Positions 32,918-46,969 are shown, counted from the stretch's first letter. The stretch is DNA of 64,000 nt from Aphanomyces cochlioides (GCA_019828595.1 JAHQRK010000004.1:3930283-3994282), one strand, 5' to 3'. Made by a program: numbers and translations. The notes: generated by a model from the letters alone, not told the origin.

Positions 32918-34018
32918 TCATGTTTCGTGACAAGGTGACTGGTCTTGGGTGTTGTAGACATGGGACAGAAGTGTCTGTTCTTCGTCATCAGATGGCTGTG
33001 GAATAATCTTGGACGGGGCCATCATCTGGAGAACTCCCAAATGTTGGCTTGACTCATCTTGGACGGGACCAGTGCCATAGGAAATATCCACATGTTGGTT
33101 GGACTCATCTTGGACGGAGCAGATTTCTTGTCTCAATGGCGCGTCATTGTCGGAACATGGGTGCGCTGTGTCCAAATGTTTCTTCGGCCACATCTTGTAT
33201 CTTGATTTTTGTATAGGGCGTCTTGGAGTCCACTCGTTGGGTAGTGTGAAATTCTTGAGGATGAGATTGGAGAACTTCCTTGTGGATTTAATGGCTGCGG
33301 GTTCATTTTCCGATTTGCCTGCTGCCCAACACACCGTCAGGCTGCCTCTCCGTTGCCTCGCTTTGGTTGCTTGCCTCTCGTTTGCGTTCCTTCTCGTCCG
33401 TGGTTTGGCCTTGCTTGTCCGACGTTGTTCCCTCTGCCTTGAAGCTCGACCTGCCTCGTTGTGTTCCTGCTTTGCGCCACACTTGTTGCTGCGTCTCTCG
33501 TGTTCTCCTGTCTCGCTGTTCGATCGTCGTTGTTGCCGTCGCTGTCGTCTCTGCCGTGTGGCTGCTCGCTTGTCTCTGTCTTGGCCGTGTCGCTGTCTCT
33601 GTCGTGTCTGCCGTGTGGCTGCTCGCTTGTCTCTGTCTTGGCCGTGTCGCTGTCTCTGTCGTGTCTGCTGTGTGATTGCTCGCTTGTATCTGTTGTGGCC
33701 GTGTCGCTGTCTCTGTCGTCTCTGCCGTGTGGCTGCTCGCTTGTCTCTGTCTTGGCCGTGTCGCTGTCTCTGTCGTGTGATTGCTCGCTTATCTCTGTCT
33801 TGGCCGTGTCGCTGTCTCTGTCGTGTCTGCCGTGTGACTGCTCGCTTGTCTCTGTTGTGGCCGTGTCGCTGTCGCTGTCGTGTCTGCCGTGTGGCTGCTC
33901 GCTTGTCTCTGTTTTGGCCGTGTCGCTGTCGCTGTCATCTCTGCCGTGTGGCTGCTCGCTTGTCTCTGTTTTGGCCGTGTCGCTGTCGCTGTCGTCTCTG
34001 CCGTGTGGCTGCTCGCTT
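32918..34018 (-). pseudogene. family C reading frame(s) of unknown function
   Basis: From the truncated 5' end one minus-strand frame runs through about eight copies of a 19-residue repeat (SEQPHGRDDSDSDTAKTET and variants), then a basic Gly/Arg/Gln-rich stretch, and stops at TGA near 33337. A second frame, shifted and overlapping, continues from about 33334 (VCWAAGKSENEP) to a stop at 32918. It contains a duplicated VQDESxQH motif. The two may be one gene with a frameshift. I recognise no domain. The plus-strand frame over the same DNA is Cys/Leu-rich and is probably its shadow. Confidence 0.45.
33540..34018 (-). repeat. 57-bp coding minisatellite in family C
   Basis: About 8.4 tandem copies of a 57-bp unit (plus strand: TGCCGTGTGGCTGCTCGCTT...). 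All are in one minus-strand frame with mostly synonymous or conservative changes; one copy is 9 bp shorter. The array reaches the truncated 5' end, so the original repeat number was larger. Confidence 0.9.
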
Positions 34019-34066
<48 letters not shown>

Positions 34067-34091
34067 ACTGGTTCGATCCCGGTTCGTGGCA
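34019..34091 (+). tRNA. tRNA-Phe(GAA), rebuilt after the A2-B5-C stack
   Basis: Complete; its upstream flank is the family C minisatellite (CTCGCTT). Confidence 0.96.
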
Positions 34092-35142
34092 TTGTTTTCA
34101 CCACCACGCCTGCTTTTTCATTCACAACATCGCACCCTTCTTTTACACCACGGAGCGCACTTACACGCGCACACACTAACACATTGGACTTGTCCATTTC
34201 ATTCACAACTCACACACCAACATAACCATGGACTGCACCTTTTACACTGCCATTCAAATTGCAAAGACAAAACACAGCATCCACGCACAGAATGCGATGC
34301 CATACATTCCTCCAAAGTCTCACGCCCAAGCTTGTCTCGCTCCTCTCTCAACGATCGAATGAAGCACAACTCATTCTCATGTCTTACTCTCGACAGCACA
34401 CACAACCAAAATGGCGTCTAAGCAAGACGTTGATGTTTTCAGCGACAATACACATTACAAGGCGATGGCTTCCTTCAGGACAGCACACACTTAACAATCA
34501 TACGCGGAGGAGTTCCATCATGTAGAGGCCATGCATCATATGCTGGACGTCGTATCGTGTTCTCTTCAAAGAGCTATGAATAGAAAGAACGACCCATCCA
34601 ATGCATGTGAAAGTTGCACGTAATGTGGAGCAAGCATACGTTGTCCACACTGATTCAAGTTCGACGAGGAGAATACTCTATGCTCCAAAAAGTGCTCTTT
34701 TGACGACTTCTCGAGGCGAGGGACAATGACCCTCGATTTCTGTCAATATTCCGATCTCATTCGAATCCCTCCTGTGGATAGTTCTTTCAACCACACATCG
34801 TTTGCTTTCTGAGCTACAAGACTCTAGATATTACTGTAGGATGAGTTTTTATGTCATTGCTTTAAAGTATATGTCATAGCATGGGAATCGCCAGAAGAAA
34901 GGACCATGACGTGGTTAGCGAAGCATGGGCAGACGAGTGTATTCCCTGTGATGTGGAAATGAAACGGGATACTTTGTAGTATGGGATGTCAGTTAGTTGA
35001 CAATGGTGTGTTTGAGTGTGCGTGTTGTTGCATAAGCTGAAGGAGGTAGTGTTCAGGGTGTATGGGAGGTGTTGTCAGGTGTGTGTATGTGTGTGGAAGA
35101 GGACGTGCGAGTGTGTGTGCATGGTCCTATGGAAGCATATAC

Positions 35143-35190
<48 letters not shown>

Positions 35191-35215
35191 ACTGGTTCGA
35201 TCCCGGTTCGTGGCA
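35143..35215 (+). tRNA. tRNA-Phe(GAA)
   Basis: Intact; the first gene in segment III with the native upstream flank. Confidence 0.97.
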
Positions 35216-36266
35216 TTGTTTTCACCACCACGCCTGCTTTTTCATTCACAACATCGCACCCTTCTTTTACACCACGGAGCGCACTTACACGCGCACACAC
35301 TAACACATTGGACTTGTCCATTTCATTCACAACTCACACACCAACATAACCATGGACTGCACCTTTTACACTGCCATTCAAATTGCAAAGACAAAACACA
35401 GCATCCACGCACAGAATGCGATGCCATACATTCCTCCAAAGTCTCACGCCCAAGCTTGTCTCGCTCCTCTCTCAACGATCGAATGAAGCACAACTCATTC
35501 TCATGTCTTACTCTCGACAGCACACACAACCAAAATGGCGTCTAAGCAAGACGTTGATGTTTTCAGCGACAATACACATTACAAGGCGATGGCTTCCTTC
35601 AGGACAGCACACACTTAACAATCATACGCGGAGGAGTTCCATCATGTAGAGGCCATGCATCATATGCTGGACGTCGTATCGTGTTCTCTTCAAAGAGCTA
35701 TGAATAGAAAGAACGACCCATCCAATGCATGTGAAAGTTGCACGTAATGTGGAGCAAGCATACGTTGTCCACACTGATTCAAGTTCGACGAGGAGAATAC
35801 TCTATGCTCCAAAAAGTGCTCTTTTGACGACTTCTCGAGGCGAGGGACAATGACCCTCGATTTCTGTCAATATTCCGATCTCATTCGAATCCCTCCTGTG
35901 GATAGTTCTTTCAACCACACATCGTTTGCTTTCTGAGCTACAAGACTCTAGATATTACTGTAGGATGAGTTTTTATGTCATTGCTTTAAAGTATATGTCA
36001 TAGCATGGGAATCGCCAGAAGAAAGGACCATGACGTGGTTAGCGAAGCATGGGCAGACGAGTGTATTCCCTGTGATGTGGAAATGAAACGGGATACTTTG
36101 TAGTATGGGATGTCAGTTAGTTGACAATGGTGTGTTTGAGTGTGCGTGTTGTTGCATAAGCTGAAGGAGGTAGTGTTCAGGGTGTATGGGAGGTGTTGTC
36201 AGGTGTGTGTATGTGTGTGGAAGAGGACGTGCGAGTGTGTGTGCATGGTCCTATGGAAGCATATAC

Positions 36267-36314
<48 letters not shown>

Positions 36315-36339
36315 ACTGGTTCGATCCCGGTTCGTGGCA
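36267..36339 (+). tRNA. tRNA-Phe(GAA)
   Basis: Intact array copy, segment III unit 3. Confidence 0.97.
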
Positions 36340-37390
36340 TTGTTTTCACCACCACGCCTGCTTTTTCATTCACAACATCGCACCCTTCTTTTACACCACG
36401 GAGCGCACTTACACGCGCACACACTAACACATTGGACTTGTCCATTTCATTCACAACTCACACACCAACATAACCATGGACTGCACCTTTTACACTGCCA
36501 TTCAAATTGCAAAGACAAAACACAGCATCCACGCACAGAATGCGATGCCATACATTCCTCCAAAGTCTCACGCCCAAGCTTGTCTCGCTCCTCTCTCAAC
36601 GATCGAATGAAGCACAACTCATTCTCATGTCTTACTCTCGACAGCACACACAACCAAAATGGCGTCTAAGCAAGACGTTGATGTTTTCAGCGACAATACA
36701 CATTACAAGGCGATGGCTTCCTTCAGGACAGCACACACTTAACAATCATACGCGGAGGAGTTCCATCATGTAGAGGCCATGCATCATATGCTGGACGTCG
36801 TATCGTGTTCTCTTCAAAGAGCTATGAATAGAAAGAACGACCCATCCAATGCATGTGAAAGTTGCACGTAATGTGGAGCAAGCATACGTTGTCCACACTG
36901 ATTCAAGTTCGACGAGGAGAATACTCTATGCTCCAAAAAGTGCTCTTTTGACGACTTCTCGAGGCGAGGGACAATGACCCTCGATTTCTGTCAATATTCC
37001 GATCTCATTCGAATCCCTCCTGTGGATAGTTCTTTCAACCACACATCGTTTGCTTTCTGAGCTACAAGACTCTAGATATTACTGTAGGATGAGTTTTTAT
37101 GTCATTGCTTTAAAGTATATGTCATAGCATGGGAATCGCCAGAAGAAAGGACCATGACGTGGTTAGCGAAGCATGGGCAGACGAGTGTATTCCCTGTGAT
37201 GTGGAAATGAAACGGGATACTTTGTAGTATGGGATGTCAGTTAGTTGACAATGGTGTGTTTGAGTGTGCGTGTTGTTGCATAAGCTGAAGGAGGTAGTGT
37301 TCAGGGTGTATGGGAGGTGTTGTCAGGTGTGTGTATGTGTGTGGAAGAGGACGTGCGAGTGTGTGTGCATGGTCCTATGGAAGCATATAC

Positions 37391-37438
<48 letters not shown>

Positions 37439-37463
37439 ACTGGTTCGATCCCGGTTCGTGGCA
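37391..37463 (+). tRNA. tRNA-Phe(GAA)
   Basis: Intact array copy, segment III unit 4. Confidence 0.97.
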
Positions 37464-38514
37464 TTGTTTTCACCACCACGCCTGCTTTTTCATTCACAAC
37501 ATCGCACCCTTCTTTTACACCACGGAGCGCACTTACACGCGCACACACTAACACATTGGACTTGTCCATTTCATTCACAACTCACACACCAACATAACCA
37601 TGGACTGCACCTTTTACACTGCCATTCAAATTGCAAAGACAAAACACAGCATCCACGCACAGAATGCGATGCCATACATTCCTCCAAAGTCTCACGCCCA
37701 AGCTTGTCTCGCTCCTCTCTCAACGATCGAATGAAGCACAACTCATTCTCATGTCTTACTCTCGACAGCACACACAACCAAAATGGCGTCTAAGCAAGAC
37801 GTTGATGTTTTCAGCGACAATACACATTACAAGGCGATGGCTTCCTTCAGGACAGCACACACTTAACAATCATACGCGGAGGAGTTCCATCATGTAGAGG
37901 CCATGCATCATATGCTGGACGTCGTATCGTGTTCTCTTCAAAGAGCTATGAATAGAAAGAACGACCCATCCAATGCATGTGAAAGTTGCACGTAATGTGG
38001 AGCAAGCATACGTTGTCCACACTGATTCAAGTTCGACGAGGAGAATACTCTATGCTCCAAAAAGTGCTCTTTTGACGACTTCTCGAGGCGAGGGACAATG
38101 ACCCTCGATTTCTGTCAATATTCCGATCTCATTCGAATCCCTCCTGTGGATAGTTCTTTCAACCACACATCGTTTGCTTTCTGAGCTACAAGACTCTAGA
38201 TATTACTGTAGGATGAGTTTTTATGTCATTGCTTTAAAGTATATGTCATAGCATGGGAATCGCCAGAAGAAAGGACCATGACGTGGTTAGCGAAGCATGG
38301 GCAGACGAGTGTATTCCCTGTGATGTGGAAATGAAACGGGATACTTTGTAGTATGGGATGTCAGTTAGTTGACAATGGTGTGTTTGAGTGTGCGTGTTGT
38401 TGCATAAGCTGAAGGAGGTAGTGTTCAGGGTGTATGGGAGGTGTTGTCAGGTGTGTGTATGTGTGTGGAAGAGGACGTGCGAGTGTGTGTGCATGGTCCT
38501 ATGGAAGCATATAC

Positions 38515-38562
<48 letters not shown>

Positions 38563-38587
38563 ACTGGTTCGATCCCGGTTCGTGGCA
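38515..38587 (+). tRNA. tRNA-Phe(GAA)
   Basis: Intact array copy, segment III unit 5. Confidence 0.97.
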
Positions 38588-39638
38588 TTGTTTTCACCAC
38601 CACGCCTGCTTTTTCATTCACAACATCGCACCCTTCTTTTACACCACGGAGCGCACTTACACGCGCACACACTAACACATTGGACTTGTCCATTTCATTC
38701 ACAACTCACACACCAACATAACCATGGACTGCACCTTTTACACTGCCATTCAAATTGCAAAGACAAAACACAGCATCCACGCACAGAATGCGATGCCATA
38801 CATTCCTCCAAAGTCTCACGCCCAAGCTTGTCTCGCTCCTCTCTCAACGATCGAATGAAGCACAACTCATTCTCATGTCTTACTCTCGACAGCACACACA
38901 ACCAAAATGGCGTCTAAGCAAGACGTTGATGTTTTCAGCGACAATACACATTACAAGGCGATGGCTTCCTTCAGGACAGCACACACTTAACAATCATACG
39001 CGGAGGAGTTCCATCATGTAGAGGCCATGCATCATATGCTGGACGTCGTATCGTGTTCTCTTCAAAGAGCTATGAATAGAAAGAACGACCCATCCAATGC
39101 ATGTGAAAGTTGCACGTAATGTGGAGCAAGCATACGTTGTCCACACTGATTCAAGTTCGACGAGGAGAATACTCTATGCTCCAAAAAGTGCTCTTTTGAC
39201 GACTTCTCGAGGCGAGGGACAATGACCCTCGATTTCTGTCAATATTCCGATCTCATTCGAATCCCTCCTGTGGATAGTTCTTTCAACCACACATCGTTTG
39301 CTTTCTGAGCTACAAGACTCTAGATATTACTGTAGGATGAGTTTTTATGTCATTGCTTTAAAGTATATGTCATAGCATGGGAATCGCCAGAAGAAAGGAC
39401 CATGACGTGGTTAGCGAAGCATGGGCAGACGAGTGTATTCCCTGTGATGTGGAAATGAAACGGGATACTTTGTAGTATGGGATGTCAGTTAGTTGACAAT
39501 GGTGTGTTTGAGTGTGCGTGTTGTTGCATAAGCTGAAGGAGGTAGTGTTCAGGGTGTATGGGAGGTGTTGTCAGGTGTGTGTATGTGTGTGGAAGAGGAC
39601 GTGCGAGTGTGTGTGCATGGTCCTATGGAAGCATATAC

Positions 39639-39686
<48 letters not shown>

Positions 39687-39711
39687 ACTGGTTCGATCCC
39701 GGTTCGTGGCA
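39639..39711 (+). tRNA. tRNA-Phe(GAA)
   Basis: Intact array copy, segment III unit 6. Confidence 0.97.
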
Positions 39712-40762
39712 TTGTTTTCACCACCACGCCTGCTTTTTCATTCACAACATCGCACCCTTCTTTTACACCACGGAGCGCACTTACACGCGCACACACTAAC
39801 ACATTGGACTTGTCCATTTCATTCACAACTCACACACCAACATAACCATGGACTGCACCTTTTACACTGCCATTCAAATTGCAAAGACAAAACACAGCAT
39901 CCACGCACAGAATGCGATGCCATACATTCCTCCAAAGTCTCACGCCCAAGCTTGTCTCGCTCCTCTCTCAACGATCGAATGAAGCACAACTCATTCTCAT
40001 GTCTTACTCTCGACAGCACACACAACCAAAATGGCGTCTAAGCAAGACGTTGATGTTTTCAGCGACAATACACATTACAAGGCGATGGCTTCCTTCAGGA
40101 CAGCACACACTTAACAATCATACGCGGAGGAGTTCCATCATGTAGAGGCCATGCATCATATGCTGGACGTCGTATCGTGTTCTCTTCAAAGAGCTATGAA
40201 TAGAAAGAACGACCCATCCAATGCATGTGAAAGTTGCACGTAATGTGGAGCAAGCATACGTTGTCCACACTGATTCAAGTTCGACGAGGAGAATACTCTA
40301 TGCTCCAAAAAGTGCTCTTTTGACGACTTCTCGAGGCGAGGGACAATGACCCTCGATTTCTGTCAATATTCCGATCTCATTCGAATCCCTCCTGTGGATA
40401 GTTCTTTCAACCACACATCGTTTGCTTTCTGAGCTACAAGACTCTAGATATTACTGTAGGATGAGTTTTTATGTCATTGCTTTAAAGTATATGTCATAGC
40501 ATGGGAATCGCCAGAAGAAAGGACCATGACGTGGTTAGCGAAGCATGGGCAGACGAGTGTATTCCCTGTGATGTGGAAATGAAACGGGATACTTTGTAGT
40601 ATGGGATGTCAGTTAGTTGACAATGGTGTGTTTGAGTGTGCGTGTTGTTGCATAAGCTGAAGGAGGTAGTGTTCAGGGTGTATGGGAGGTGTTGTCAGGT
40701 GTGTGTATGTGTGTGGAAGAGGACGTGCGAGTGTGTGTGCATGGTCCTATGGAAGCATATAC

Positions 40763-40810
<48 letters not shown>

Positions 40811-40835
40811 ACTGGTTCGATCCCGGTTCGTGGCA
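40763..40835 (+). tRNA. tRNA-Phe(GAA)
   Basis: Intact array copy, segment III unit 7. Confidence 0.97.
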
Positions 40836-41886
40836 TTGTTTTCACCACCACGCCTGCTTTTTCATTCACAACATCGCACCCTTCTTTTACACCACGGAGC
40901 GCACTTACACGCGCACACACTAACACATTGGACTTGTCCATTTCATTCACAACTCACACACCAACATAACCATGGACTGCACCTTTTACACTGCCATTCA
41001 AATTGCAAAGACAAAACACAGCATCCACGCACAGAATGCGATGCCATACATTCCTCCAAAGTCTCACGCCCAAGCTTGTCTCGCTCCTCTCTCAACGATC
41101 GAATGAAGCACAACTCATTCTCATGTCTTACTCTCGACAGCACACACAACCAAAATGGCGTCTAAGCAAGACGTTGATGTTTTCAGCGACAATACACATT
41201 ACAAGGCGATGGCTTCCTTCAGGACAGCACACACTTAACAATCATACGCGGAGGAGTTCCATCATGTAGAGGCCATGCATCATATGCTGGACGTCGTATC
41301 GTGTTCTCTTCAAAGAGCTATGAATAGAAAGAACGACCCATCCAATGCATGTGAAAGTTGCACGTAATGTGGAGCAAGCATACGTTGTCCACACTGATTC
41401 AAGTTCGACGAGGAGAATACTCTATGCTCCAAAAAGTGCTCTTTTGACGACTTCTCGAGGCGAGGGACAATGACCCTCGATTTCTGTCAATATTCCGATC
41501 TCATTCGAATCCCTCCTGTGGATAGTTCTTTCAACCACACATCGTTTGCTTTCTGAGCTACAAGACTCTAGATATTACTGTAGGATGAGTTTTTATGTCA
41601 TTGCTTTAAAGTATATGTCATAGCATGGGAATCGCCAGAAGAAAGGACCATGACGTGGTTAGCGAAGCATGGGCAGACGAGTGTATTCCCTGTGATGTGG
41701 AAATGAAACGGGATACTTTGTAGTATGGGATGTCAGTTAGTTGACAATGGTGTGTTTGAGTGTGCGTGTTGTTGCATAAGCTGAAGGAGGTAGTGTTCAG
41801 GGTGTATGGGAGGTGTTGTCAGGTGTGTGTATGTGTGTGGAAGAGGACGTGCGAGTGTGTGTGCATGGTCCTATGGAAGCATATAC

Positions 41887-41934
<48 letters not shown>

Positions 41935-41959
41935 ACTGGTTCGATCCCGGTTCGTGGCA
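41887..41959 (+). tRNA. tRNA-Phe(GAA)
   Basis: Intact array copy, segment III unit 8. Confidence 0.97.
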
Positions 41960-43010
41960 TTGTTTTCACCACCACGCCTGCTTTTTCATTCACAACATCG
42001 CACCCTTCTTTTACACCACGGAGCGCACTTACACGCGCACACACTAACACATTGGACTTGTCCATTTCATTCACAACTCACACACCAACATAACCATGGA
42101 CTGCACCTTTTACACTGCCATTCAAATTGCAAAGACAAAACACAGCATCCACGCACAGAATGCGATGCCATACATTCCTCCAAAGTCTCACGCCCAAGCT
42201 TGTCTCGCTCCTCTCTCAACGATCGAATGAAGCACAACTCATTCTCATGTCTTACTCTCGACAGCACACACAACCAAAATGGCGTCTAAGCAAGACGTTG
42301 ATGTTTTCAGCGACAATACACATTACAAGGCGATGGCTTCCTTCAGGACAGCACACACTTAACAATCATACGCGGAGGAGTTCCATCATGTAGAGGCCAT
42401 GCATCATATGCTGGACGTCGTATCGTGTTCTCTTCAAAGAGCTATGAATAGAAAGAACGACCCATCCAATGCATGTGAAAGTTGCACGTAATGTGGAGCA
42501 AGCATACGTTGTCCACACTGATTCAAGTTCGACGAGGAGAATACTCTATGCTCCAAAAAGTGCTCTTTTGACGACTTCTCGAGGCGAGGGACAATGACCC
42601 TCGATTTCTGTCAATATTCCGATCTCATTCGAATCCCTCCTGTGGATAGTTCTTTCAACCACACATCGTTTGCTTTCTGAGCTACAAGACTCTAGATATT
42701 ACTGTAGGATGAGTTTTTATGTCATTGCTTTAAAGTATATGTCATAGCATGGGAATCGCCAGAAGAAAGGACCATGACGTGGTTAGCGAAGCATGGGCAG
42801 ACGAGTGTATTCCCTGTGATGTGGAAATGAAACGGGATACTTTGTAGTATGGGATGTCAGTTAGTTGACAATGGTGTGTTTGAGTGTGCGTGTTGTTGCA
42901 TAAGCTGAAGGAGGTAGTGTTCAGGGTGTATGGGAGGTGTTGTCAGGTGTGTGTATGTGTGTGGAAGAGGACGTGCGAGTGTGTGTGCATGGTCCTATGG
43001 AAGCATATAC

Positions 43011-43058
<48 letters not shown>

Positions 43059-43083
43059 ACTGGTTCGATCCCGGTTCGTGGCA
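43011..43083 (+). tRNA. tRNA-Phe(GAA)
   Basis: Intact array copy, segment III unit 9. Confidence 0.97.
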
Positions 43084-44134
43084 TTGTTTTCACCACCACG
43101 CCTGCTTTTTCATTCACAACATCGCACCCTTCTTTTACACCACGGAGCGCACTTACACGCGCACACACTAACACATTGGACTTGTCCATTTCATTCACAA
43201 CTCACACACCAACATAACCATGGACTGCACCTTTTACACTGCCATTCAAATTGCAAAGACAAAACACAGCATCCACGCACAGAATGCGATGCCATACATT
43301 CCTCCAAAGTCTCACGCCCAAGCTTGTCTCGCTCCTCTCTCAACGATCGAATGAAGCACAACTCATTCTCATGTCTTACTCTCGACAGCACACACAACCA
43401 AAATGGCGTCTAAGCAAGACGTTGATGTTTTCAGCGACAATACACATTACAAGGCGATGGCTTCCTTCAGGACAGCACACACTTAACAATCATACGCGGA
43501 GGAGTTCCATCATGTAGAGGCCATGCATCATATGCTGGACGTCGTATCGTGTTCTCTTCAAAGAGCTATGAATAGAAAGAACGACCCATCCAATGCATGT
43601 GAAAGTTGCACGTAATGTGGAGCAAGCATACGTTGTCCACACTGATTCAAGTTCGACGAGGAGAATACTCTATGCTCCAAAAAGTGCTCTTTTGACGACT
43701 TCTCGAGGCGAGGGACAATGACCCTCGATTTCTGTCAATATTCCGATCTCATTCGAATCCCTCCTGTGGATAGTTCTTTCAACCACACATCGTTTGCTTT
43801 CTGAGCTACAAGACTCTAGATATTACTGTAGGATGAGTTTTTATGTCATTGCTTTAAAGTATATGTCATAGCATGGGAATCGCCAGAAGAAAGGACCATG
43901 ACGTGGTTAGCGAAGCATGGGCAGACGAGTGTATTCCCTGTGATGTGGAAATGAAACGGGATACTTTGTAGTATGGGATGTCAGTTAGTTGACAATGGTG
44001 TGTTTGAGTGTGCGTGTTGTTGCATAAGCTGAAGGAGGTAGTGTTCAGGGTGTATGGGAGGTGTTGTCAGGTGTGTGTATGTGTGTGGAAGAGGACGTGC
44101 GAGTGTGTGTGCATGGTCCTATGGAAGCATATAC

Positions 44135-44182
<48 letters not shown>

Positions 44183-44207
44183 ACTGGTTCGATCCCGGTT
44201 CGTGGCA
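44135..44207 (+). tRNA. tRNA-Phe(GAA)
   Basis: Intact array copy, segment III unit 10. Confidence 0.97.
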
Positions 44208-45258
44208 TTGTTTTCACCACCACGCCTGCTTTTTCATTCACAACATCGCACCCTTCTTTTACACCACGGAGCGCACTTACACGCGCACACACTAACACAT
44301 TGGACTTGTCCATTTCATTCACAACTCACACACCAACATAACCATGGACTGCACCTTTTACACTGCCATTCAAATTGCAAAGACAAAACACAGCATCCAC
44401 GCACAGAATGCGATGCCATACATTCCTCCAAAGTCTCACGCCCAAGCTTGTCTCGCTCCTCTCTCAACGATCGAATGAAGCACAACTCATTCTCATGTCT
44501 TACTCTCGACAGCACACACAACCAAAATGGCGTCTAAGCAAGACGTTGATGTTTTCAGCGACAATACACATTACAAGGCGATGGCTTCCTTCAGGACAGC
44601 ACACACTTAACAATCATACGCGGAGGAGTTCCATCATGTAGAGGCCATGCATCATATGCTGGACGTCGTATCGTGTTCTCTTCAAAGAGCTATGAATAGA
44701 AAGAACGACCCATCCAATGCATGTGAAAGTTGCACGTAATGTGGAGCAAGCATACGTTGTCCACACTGATTCAAGTTCGACGAGGAGAATACTCTATGCT
44801 CCAAAAAGTGCTCTTTTGACGACTTCTCGAGGCGAGGGACAATGACCCTCGATTTCTGTCAATATTCCGATCTCATTCGAATCCCTCCTGTGGATAGTTC
44901 TTTCAACCACACATCGTTTGCTTTCTGAGCTACAAGACTCTAGATATTACTGTAGGATGAGTTTTTATGTCATTGCTTTAAAGTATATGTCATAGCATGG
45001 GAATCGCCAGAAGAAAGGACCATGACGTGGTTAGCGAAGCATGGGCAGACGAGTGTATTCCCTGTGATGTGGAAATGAAACGGGATACTTTGTAGTATGG
45101 GATGTCAGTTAGTTGACAATGGTGTGTTTGAGTGTGCGTGTTGTTGCATAAGCTGAAGGAGGTAGTGTTCAGGGTGTATGGGAGGTGTTGTCAGGTGTGT
45201 GTATGTGTGTGGAAGAGGACGTGCGAGTGTGTGTGCATGGTCCTATGGAAGCATATAC

Positions 45259-45306
<48 letters not shown>

Positions 45307-45331
45307 ACTGGTTCGATCCCGGTTCGTGGCA
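45259..45331 (+). tRNA. tRNA-Phe(GAA)
   Basis: Intact array copy, last complete unit before A3. Confidence 0.97.
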
Positions 45332-46382
45332 TTGTTTTCACCACCACGCCTGCTTTTTCATTCACAACATCGCACCCTTCTTTTACACCACGGAGCGCAC
45401 TTACACGCGCACACACTAACACATTGGACTTGTCCATTTCATTCACAACTCACACACCAACATAACCATGGACTGCACCTTTTACACTGCCATTCAAATT
45501 GCAAAGACAAAACACAGCATCCACGCACAGAATGCGATGCCATACATTCCTCCAAAGTCTCACGCCCAAGCTTGTCTCGCTCCTCTCTCAACGATCGAAT
45601 GAAGCACAACTCATTCTCATGTCTTACTCTCGACAGCACACACAACCAAAATGGCGTCTAAGCAAGACGTTGATGTTTTCAGCGACAATACACATTACAA
45701 GGCGATGGCTTCCTTCAGGACAGCACACACTTAACAATCATACGCGGAGGAGTTCCATCATGTAGAGGCCATGCATCATATGCTGGACGTCGTATCGTGT
45801 TCTCTTCAAAGAGCTATGAATAGAAAGAACGACCCATCCAATGCATGTGAAAGTTGCACGTAATGTGGAGCAAGCATACGTTGTCCACACTGATTCAAGT
45901 TCGACGAGGAGAATACTCTATGCTCCAAAAAGTGCTCTTTTGACGACTTCTCGAGGCGAGGGACAATGACCCTCGATTTCTGTCAATATTCCGATCTCAT
46001 TCGAATCCCTCCTGTGGATAGTTCTTTCAACCACACATCGTTTGCTTTCTGAGCTACAAGACTCTAGATATTACTGTAGGATGAGTTTTTATGTCATTGC
46101 TTTAAAGTATATGTCATAGCATGGGAATCGCCAGAAGAAAGGACCATGACGTGGTTAGCGAAGCATGGGCAGACGAGTGTATTCCCTGTGATGTGGAAAT
46201 GAAACGGGATACTTTGTAGTATGGGATGTCAGTTAGTTGACAATGGTGTGTTTGAGTGTGCGTGTTGTTGCATAAGCTGAAGGAGGTAGTGTTCAGGGTG
46301 TATGGGAGGTGTTGTCAGGTGTGTGTATGTGTGTGGAAGAGGACGTGCGAGTGTGTGTGCATGGTCCTATGGAAGCATATAC

Positions 46383-46396
46383 GCCGCGATAGCTCA
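46383..46396 (+). repeat. 5' target-site copy left of A3
   Basis: tRNA nucleotides 1-14 followed by family A 3' end sequence. Confidence 0.95.
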
Positions 46397-46921
46397 CTGC
46401 AATGGGGAGGTATATTAATAGACTTTCAATATCTACTAATACTAATATTGCCTACTAACGGCTCATCCCACTTCCAAATGCTTCAGCAGATTTTCTACTT
46501 TGGGCTTTGGAGTACAGCGATTTTTGACTTGTTGAATAAATACTTGGGGCTTGTTAATTTGGGGCTGAAGGTTGGAGCGCGAGCAAAGTCGGGTACTTGG
46601 CTACCAGTGGGCGATAGACAGGTTGTCTATGCAAAGTATTGATTGCTGAAATTGCTTCCACTCGTTGAGGGCTGTCAACTTCTTGGAGGCGAAGCCATCT
46701 GCGGATCGATGCATGCCATCGGATGAAGCTGACTTCTTGCCAAATTTCTGGCGGAGGCGGCTTCTTCGATTCGAACTTGGCGGCGTTGTGCGTTGTCCAA
46801 ATATAGTGAAGGTTGGAAGCACACAGAAGAGCCCAGAGCACAAACAGTATGTCTTGAAGCTGGCTACCGCGTTCGTTGACTTGAAAGCGGTCGATGTTGG
46901 TGATGGCAGTCCAATCGAAAC
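46397..46921 (-). mobile_element. Family A retrotransposon, copy A3 (5'-truncated, 525 bp)
   Basis: The 3' UTR is a mosaic of the A1 and A4 variants (CAGCAGATTTT as in A4, TACTTTGGG and GACTTGTTG as in A1), so it comes from a third source copy. The 5' junction repeats one extra C, allowing a 15-bp duplication. Confidence 0.95.
46554..46921 (-). pseudogene. ORF2 C-terminal fragment (A3)
   Basis: About 122 in-frame codons ending in QPSAPN and the normal stop. They lie beyond the CCHC knuckle, so no catalytic or zinc-binding part remains. One difference from the other copies is ESKKPPPP for ESKEPPPP. Confidence 0.8.

Positions 46922-46969
<48 letters not shown>

Larger units (their letters stand above)
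32717..34018 (-). mobile_element. Family C retroelement (1302 bp, probably 5'-truncated)
   Basis: Unrelated in sequence to A and B but bounded by the same 14-bp tRNA duplication at the same bond. In the inferred sense (minus) order it has a repeat-bearing reading frame, a second frame, about 200 bp of 3' UTR with a tRNA-like segment, and a terminal hairpin GCGTATA/TATACGC (32727-32751) followed by GATTGTACAC. The hairpin plus ATTG near the end resembles the A and B 3' ends. No RT is present. It is either a truncated autonomous element with a long ORF downstream of its RT, or a non-autonomous passenger. It is the youngest of the A2-B5-C stack. Confidence 0.8.
34019..46382 (+). repeat. tRNA-Phe tandem array, segment III (eleven head-to-tail units)
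   Basis: 12,364 bp, exactly eleven times 1124, with starts every 1124 bp from 34019 to 45259. I noticed no change in any of these units. The last unit ends at the 14-nt tRNA fragment left of A3. No genes other than tRNA-Phe and the degenerate short spacer frame are seen. Confidence 0.97.

Noticed and set aside
33099..34028. 309-codon plus-strand frame rich in Cys, Leu and Arg
   Set aside because: It is the antisense of the 57-bp minisatellite; the minus strand gives a more protein-like acidic repeat in the direction used by all other elements here.
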